From Tubiluchus corallicola (Eukaryota; Priapulida; Priapulimorpha; Priapulimorphida; Tubiluchidae), in the NCBI GenBank assembly GCA_030141605.1, contig JAQGDQ010000662.1, positions 1-64,000 of the forward strand: 64,000 nt of DNA. Reading direction: 5' to 3'. Position 1 is the stretch's first letter; each line of letters starts with the position of its first letter. The translations under genes and the position numbers were made by a program. Positions 38,148 to 47,100 of this stretch are shown here, piece after piece. The notes below the pieces were generated by a model. That model had not been told where the DNA came from. It worked only from the letters and a program-made list of their open reading frames with translations, and made no database searches.

Positions 38148-41100
38148 AATTGTACCACTTTGAATTAACACATACCCCTCTGTGGTAGACATAAACGCAA
38201 ACCTACCCCCAACCCCCGACTATGCACACTATTCACTGGCACTGAACTTTTCACCTGAGACCAAAAGGTCACCTGGCCCGGTCTAGCTTGTTGCCGCTAG
38301 TTTGCACACTTCGCTTATTAGGTTACAATTAACAGATCAACAAACTATTTTGAGAAAGATACTGATTGCAACATAATGATCTATGCGCAAAAATAAAAAA
38401 AGCACAATGAATCGATGATTGCTTTACAAATCATCCGATATAAAACAAAATGATACGTAACCCATCTTACCAAATTGATGTAAAAATGGCAAATTTGGCC
38501 TCAGTCAACAATATTTCTAGCTTATTTAGGATTAGACTTAAAATTAAGATTACTTGAATATGATCAGCAATAGGATCATCATGAACAAAAGTTTCAAGGA
38601 TATATTGACGGGTTTTTTTTTTAATTAGTTTGGTTTGCAGTTGAAAAATGCATTTACCATGTAAACTCCATTTTATAGGATGGGCAACATAAGTGTATAC
38701 TTAGCTGTATTGATGCTGCAGCCTTTGTACATCTTTTTTTTACTACAGCCACTTAAAAACATTTATAGTTAAAACACCACAACTTTATTTAAACTTTAAA
38801 TTGACATAGTTAAAAAAATCTGTCAAACATTTCGACAGAGCTACTGCTGTCATTATCAGTGGTAGATTTTTACAAACATACAACTAGTTTATTGAGGCAG
38901 AGTTTACAGTATAAAACATTATGCATTAATTATGTATTTAACAGAAGCCAAATAGGTAAAGATTAAGCAGACCTGAAGAAAAGAAATTGATACAGTAACA
39001 AATAACTAAGTCTTTAGAATAAAGTTAAAGGAAATGAACTGCTTTGTGCATTAAGAGAAGGCTTATTAGGGTACATAGATAAATTTTCTTTTGTTAATAA
39101 GTCGCAGTTATTAGTAGCTGTGGTCACAACGCTGAAATTGTTAAAATCAGCTTTGTGGCCAGAGGCACAAATATGGTCATTAATGCTAGATTGAGAAGAA
39201 TTTTTAATTTCTAGCTAGTTCTAGACAAAATACCCAAATATTCACAAATTCTTACTTTAAAGTGCCTTGATGTTTTGTCATGGTAAGCAGCATTACAGCT
39301 GCTGCACTGAAATCTATGTAATATCTGACTGTAAGCATGCGAGTATTTTGTCTTTAAATGGGAACAAAGAACCTAAATTACTGCCAGATTTTAACACAAT
39401 ACGTAGATGAATACGGTGGTACAGCTGTTTCACAATATGACAGATTTTGTTTTTCACATGCAAAGACTGAGGCCCGAAAAAGTGTAGGGGTAAACACACT
39501 AGTTTTTCAGAAACAGACTGTATGACGATTTTTTTCGAAAAAAACTTTATCAAGAAATTTTTTGATGGTTAAGTCAATTAACCACATTGGAACCCTTTTA
39601 GAAATTCAAAAAACTTTTTATAGCATTGATTTCCTCATGAAATTTGTGATAGGTTGTTGATAAAATACAAAATGCTTTATGTACTAGAGTTTTTAAGGTT
39701 TTTAAGATCACATTTGAACTGTTTGCAAGTGAAAGATTCAAAATCAGCATACAGAAGCAGTAAATGTGTTCTTTCTAAAAACAGAAGTAGACAAACTATC
39801 CAGATCATGATGAAGCAGCATGTCTAGAAAGGATAAAAAACCATTATTTTCAGTATCACAAGTAAATTTGGTGAAGTGATGACATGAGTTTAAATGATCT
39901 AAAAACAAAGGTACATGATTCATAGATTTGAACGGCTTATTTATAAAACAAAGTTTACCAATGTACCCTAATAAGCCTTCTCTTAATGTACCTAGCAGTT
40001 CAATTCGTTTAACTTTATCAATTTCTTTTCTACAGGTCTGCATAATCATTACTTCTTTGGCTTTTTGCAAATACATAATTAGTGCACAGTTTACTGTATC
40101 AATTTCTTTTCTACAGGTTATTCATTACCTATGTGGCTTCTGTTAAATACATAATTAGTGCATAATGTTCTATACTATAGGCTCTGCCTATACAAACTGG
40201 TTGTATGTTTGTGAAATTTATCACTGATGATGACAGCAGTAGCTCTGTCAAAACGTTTGATAAGACTTTTTAACTGTGTAAATAAAAAGTTTTAATAAAG
40301 TTGTGCTGTTTAACTATAAACATCTTTTTTATTGTAAATTGTACTATGTCTATTTTGTTGCATATTTAATATCAATTTAGGAAATTGTCGCTAAACCACA
40401 GCAAGAGAATTGTTGTTATTAGCATGTTAAGTCTTTAGTAAAACTAATACTGTAACATGCTAGTTTTTCAATTTATTTGATAACAAATCATAATCAAAAC
40501 ATCTAATGTTGTGCGTAAACATACTTTTCCACAATCAGTCGTCTATTGACTTGGTAAAGTGTACTATTTTTTATAAAAATCTGTATATTTTAATTACAAA
40601 TGAAATGGAAAAAACCAAGATTTTTAGCAGTCTTTCATCTGTAGTGAAAGACCGGTGGCAGCTGTAATGTGTGGTCAACAATATCATTCGTATTCTTCTA
40701 TGTATGTTTGATGTTTTTCTTGTTTTAAAAAACTTTATTCTTTTTTCTGAAACAGAGCCAGTCTAAAAGTAATTTGGTACAGCCAACCGATTGTGTAGAA
40801 CTGAGTGACAAAGGCCGAATCTAGATAAAGACGTTTTCCGTGTAGCCTCTGATAATGACCCAGTGGTCATTTGCAATGCACAAACAAAATACCTTTTGTG
40901 TGGTCAGATTTCAAAAAATTTAAAAAATGTACATTTTGTCTGCCTCCATTTCAATAGTTTTTAAAAGATTTTTGCTCAGCTGTTAAGGAAACAGTTTCCA
41001 AACTGGCTGACACTGCCTGCAAAACTGAGAGACAGGACCAAGTCGGGACGATGCTGGAGTAACGGTGAGTCGGTCCAAATCCCATGCAAACGTTAGACTT

Positions 41101-44100
41101 AAAGGAGAAAAAAGTAATTTAAACTTTGTCTCTGAAAACTTTCTCACAAAATTATACTACTTAGCATTATGCTTACTTATTTAAAACACTTAGTCTATGA
41201 TTAAAAGAGAAAATTCTCAATATATCAAAATGTTCATGACAACTCGGTAAAACGGCACGGCAAGCGATAAAAAATGACTGGACGAATTTTTAAGATTTTT
41301 CACTAAGAGTGTTTTCTTGTCCTTTAAGTGAAAGAAAAAACAGATTGCTTAAGCTTTTAATGACGTGCACCATTGACACCACAACAGAAATGCTCGATAT
41401 AAAATGTAGAAGAAATAAAAGCGAATATACATTTAATTAAAAGCTTAATACAAACAACATTTTAAAGCACAAGAAAACCTTTTACTTACACAAAGCTAGA
41501 AAAATTTGCCTAAAAAATCACCTACACACTGCCTTATTGTGCACAGAGCTTGTATTAGTAGTAATGCTGTATAAAACTTGTAAATCTAAACTCCCGCGAT
41601 GACCGTTAGGCACAGCCATATTAACAGTAAGTCGTTTGAAACATGTTTAGCTAACATTGCACAAAGTTCGAAAAAAATAATCAGACATACCATAGTATAC
41701 CATTACTTTAAATGATTACAAATTTTCTTTTTTGATTACATAAATCTTTTAAGCAGGTAAACGTAATGCTAAATAATATAATTTCCTACAGAAAGTTTAA
41801 TGCAATATACTTTCTTTCCCTTTAAATATCTTTCATTGTGTAGCAGTTGCTCACATTGTGTGTTAATCTTTTAAAACAATTCAACCCACTAGGCTCCCCA
41901 ATGGAAGGAGTGATCCACCATCCAGCTTGTTCACTGTAGGATACTGTGGCAAAATCGGCAGCTAATTTATTATAACGGAAAGTTCTCTAGAATGGTACAC
42001 TAATCAGCAAAAGTTGTGAATTGGGATTTAGTTGCAAACCCATAACAACCAGAACGAATCTTTTGTTTAATTACATTATATTCGTAGTGTTAAGATGATT
42101 TACACACACATGACTAATCAAATTTTGACACCAAACCAGAAAGACAGGAAAAATGAAAAAGTGACAAGGACATAGCATGGATTTGAACCAGGGCCTTTCT
42201 GATCACATTTGCAGAACACCTTAGATCACCAAGCCACAACGGAAATGCTGAATCTGGTTGGGCAATTATAAGGGAAGAACTTTGGATTGCCTTGGTTACT
42301 GGAGAGTACGATGACTTAGTGGATTCTCTCGTTTGTTGACCACACATGTAGTTTGTGAGAACTTGCGTAAACCACCGAAAAAGTTTGATATTAATAGAGC
42401 AAAATGCGCCACATACCTTTAACAAACACCCCGCGCATGTTCTTGGCGACCTGAAGACCATCACGAGCATTTTGGTTCCCCGACAGTGTACTGTTGAGCG
42501 CGTGAGCGTACAACAACACGGCGTCATGAAGGAAAGCGGCGTATCTGTCTCCCTGGTAAAAAATCCACAAGCAAACGTATCTAATTTTCAATGAATACTT
42601 GAGTTTATAAAAAGTAAATCGTGCGTAATACCTTTAAAAAACATCCCACGCATGTTCTTTGCCACTTCTAGGCCATCACGTGGGTTTGAAGTCTTCAACA
42701 TGGTATAGTTGAGCGCGTGTGCGTACAAGAACACAGAGTCGTGCAGGAACGCAGAATAGCGGTCACCCTGGCAAAAAATTCACAAGCAAAAACAGTAGAC
42801 CTAACGAAATGCATAACGCTAGCATTGTGGCATAGATTGTACCTTTAAAGAAAATTCCTCGCATGTTTTTTGCTACATCGAGACCATCACGTGGATCTCG
42901 GCTCTGAGACATAGTATAATTGAGTGCCAGAGAGTACAGGAACACAGCGTCATGTAGAAAAGCTGCATACCTGTCACCCTACGTAAAAAATGCACAAGCG
43001 TTCCTGTAGTCAACAAGTATCTATGCTTAACGATGCAAATGCCAACGTGATGAGTACATTATATCACAAACTAAAACTGTGTTTAACATTGTAGTTGAGC
43101 AAGTCAAACACAAGGAAAATTGAGTTAGCTGACCAAGGTCAAGACTAAATAAGACATGTAAATAACTGGGGTTTTCACTGGGAAGTATCTCCAATTATGC
43201 AGCTGAAAAAACATTCGCTAATCCACCACAAATACTTTAATAATTTAGCAAATAACGGTAGACGGTCTTGCCCAAATGCCTAGAACTATTGCGCAAATGT
43301 CAAAATCAAAAGTGCTAGAAAAAAATTAAGTTATATGACCATCTGCTTGTAGCCAAAAGGTGCCTTCCCTTAGAACAAAAATGAATAAATTAGAAATGAA
43401 AAACACAAAAAAATGAAAATTTGAAAGAAAATGAAAAAACAAAAGTTGCGCGAACTTGACAGGATAACTAACTGTTCAGAAACAAGCTCAAGCATAAACA
43501 AAATAATTTTAAGAGTGAAGGCATAAAAAAATAAAACTGTCATAAAATGAAGTGCTTGGCACATACAAAGTACTTAACTACCAGTAACCAATAGTTTGTA
43601 CCTGTGTACAAATAAAGCGTACGTTCATCCGTACTAATATTAATACATACAGTTACACCTATACGAAGACAAAACACAAAGTGAGAATGGAGATTAAATA
43701 AACTCTCATAACAATTTCGCTATGCACTTTATCATGATCCAAGAAACTTTAATTTTTTTAAAACCTGAAACTGCACAACTATGTTAAACGAGTGCGCAGC
43801 GCTCCAAACATTACTATTTTATACTGAGTTCATTTAAACATACGGCAACCGATATGAATCAATTTAATTTTATATTGTTGCAATATTTTTGAATATTACG
43901 CAGCTGCCCTTCAATACTATAGCTCAGCAAGAAATTCCAGGCCTACAAGCTATGCAGAGGGGGTCTAAATTAACTATACTTGCCACTTACATAAATATTC
44001 AGCAGATCGAGTCCCAAGCCTTTAGGTATATACTGCTTCCACGGCGGCTTTCTCATTCTGTTAGCAACATCAATTCTGAATGCATCAACCTCGGGTCCAG

Positions 44101-47100
44101 TTAGCGCAGCCAAGCCCACCTGCAAATGTACAAGATGGCAATAAATTCGTCCTAGAAGTTTAACGTTTGACTTTTCGGAAGAAATACATGCACAGATGTA
44201 AAATTAAATTAATCAAATGTCCAGTAGGTAGCAGCAGAAAAGCACGTGCTTAGATGTTAAATTAAATGAACTAAATGTCCAGGAGATGGCAGCATAAAAA
44301 CACGTGCTTAGATGTTAAATTAAATGAATTAAATGTCCAGCAGATAGCAGCACAAAAGCATGTGCTTAGATATTAAATTAAATGAAGTAAATGTCCAGTA
44401 GATAGCAGCACAAAAGCATGTGCTTAGATGTTAAATTAAATGAACTAAATGTCCAGCAGATGGCAGCATAAAAACACGTGCTTAGATGTTAAATTAAATG
44501 TCCAGCAGATAGCAGCACAAAAGCATGAGCTTAGATATTAAATTAAATGAACCAAATGTCCAGTAGATAGCAGCACAAAAGCATGTGCTTAGATGATAAA
44601 TTAAATGAACTAAATGTCCAGCAGATGGCAGCATAAAAACGCGTGCTTAGATGTTAAATTAAATGAATTAAATGTCCAGCAGATAGCAGCACAAAAGCAT
44701 ATGCTTAGATATTAAATTAAATGAACTAAATGTCCAGTAGATAGCAGCACAAAAGCATGTGATGAAACCCCCAACAGTGTAAAAAATTCACTGGCCAGAT
44801 GTAAATTAAATAAGATCTTGTGCACGTACATGAAATACGCTTTCAAAGGCTTGCTTGGCTTCTTGGTTACGTTGGTCATTCGAATACCAGGTCTCCGTTG
44901 CATCTACTACATCGTCGTCAGGTAGGATATCCATTGTGTAGAACACATAGTCCCCGTTCGTCATGCCCAGATCATACGCTCGAATCATGAAGTTACGACG
45001 ATCCTTTGCAGGAGCTACTAGCATAACAACTGAAAATACACATCGACAATATTGCAAGCACATATAAATGCACAACTGTAAACACATATATGCAGCATAG
45101 CAAACACACATAAACTCACAACTGAAAACATATGTACACAACATAACAAGCACATACAAACTCGCAACTGAAAACTAACGTACACAAACATAGCAAACAT
45201 ATATAAATTCACAACTAAAAACATATGCACATAACATAGCAAGCATGTATAAACTCACAAGAGCTTACTCAAATAAGCTATTAATAGGACAAGAGAAATA
45301 AACTGCACATTAGTTATTTCAGTACCTCAATGCACTATACTGAAATGCACATTTGCTAGTGTTGAGACCGATTAAAGAATAACAATCAATTTGGGTTTAA
45401 CTCCTGATCTCAGATATTTTTTCAGCTGCTGATGCATGGATTGTATTAATACTATTTTAACTTATTTAAAAAAAAAACAGAAAATTCCACCACAAATGAA
45501 AATCACACAAAATATCACTATCTTTATGCAGTAACTTAATACATCGGCATCTCTGCTTAGACGCAAAGGTTTCTCATAGCACGAATGTGTGCTTTTAATC
45601 CATGCCTGCCTCTTTGTAAAATATATTCAATTAGATTTTCCTTATGATCATCGACATAATTATCGAATCGGTTTCATATCCAACTGATTATGAAGATCCA
45701 TCTGATTTTCCACCATTAATAATTACAGCAAAAAGAAATCATTTACAAACCTGACCTAATGAAGAGGCCCTAACTAGTACAAACAATCTACATTTCTGAC
45801 CAATCTAGCCATTTTACCCTTTCTGTTTTATGTTTCTTGCGCTAAACTACAAGTAAAAGAAAAACTTCTGCAATTAATGACTGCCTGGAATGAATTACTT
45901 CTGGTTTCTTTCTTAATTTCAGTGAGCATTTTCTTCATCTTGCGATCCGTAGGGTTATCCTCGTATTTGAGATGAGACGTAACGGTGATGTTCCTCTCGT
46001 TAAATGCATAAGCAACAGCTTTTGCAGCATCTCCCCACAACAACCTGAGAAACAGTAAAACAAAGGTTTGTACTTAGAATACTATTATTCACTTAAAAAA
46101 GACAATTACCGAAGATAAGCTCAATGGGCCCCTAAATTCCAATAAGAATTTATAGTGGCATCTGTGATATGAAATTTAAAATGGATCAGGAATGTTACAG
46201 TGAAACAATACAAATTTAAATATGGTACTTTTCTTCCAAGGACAGACGACGTGATATGAAAATCAATAACCTGCAAATGCAATACTCATTAAAAGACATT
46301 TCATTTGTTGTTAGAAGTTTTAGGTTGCAATACTATGCAGATGGGTACACAATTTTGAAATTTGTTGCTAAATTATGCTACAATTACAGTAATTGTACGT
46401 CTATGCTATACTATAGCCTGCATCTAAGTAAAGTGAAGAGAATAAGTTTGTATTTTGCAATTTGACTTGACAAATACTAACAGAACTCAGAACAATCCTG
46501 AACGTAGCATGGTTTTATTGCTCTCTGCTAAATATTCTCGTAGATTTCCAGACTCACGCACATCATGCTCAAGCATGACCGCTTGTACGTCACTACGTGT
46601 TGCACTTGTAATTGTCTATACCAACCGGTATTTCATGGTTGCTACAGACAAGCGATTTTTCGTGGTCAACTTCTGGTTAATTGCCATATAGAATAGTAAC
46701 GCCAGAAAGCTACTGAAGCCTCAATTTTATACTATGAATCTTTAAAATTTAATAGACTTTTTACAAAGCACGCAGCAATAACGCTCTTGAAAAGAAGCAG
46801 CCATTGGGAAAATGAGTAATCTTTGGATTACAAACAATGAAGTGTCTCTTGCAGTTTATTTTTTACGACTCATACATTGTGAAAGTGGGCTTTTAATTGG
46901 TGCATTTTTATTGCCTATATCTAGAACAGTGTTGAATTCTGTTCTGCTGAACAAACCGGAATTAAAGAGTAATGCACAACTAAAGCGAATTCAATTAATT
47001 TGCAACACGGTGTAGTTGATATACTATGAAACAAAAATATGTATTTAATTTGAGTATTATAAAAAGTTTAAGCATAACCGTATTACATTCTCTTGTATCA

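Noticed and set aside
37919-38149. Open frame ending in a Ser-Leu run
   Set aside because: The run is the (CT)n microsatellite.
42168-42260. Functional tRNA gene
   Set aside because: A and B boxes are present but no proper acceptor stem and an oversized anticodon loop; a SINE head is more likely.
42114-42594. Frames of 79-137 codons overlapping exon 7 copy a on either strand
   Set aside because: Shadows of the exon and of the tRNA-like SINE head beside it.
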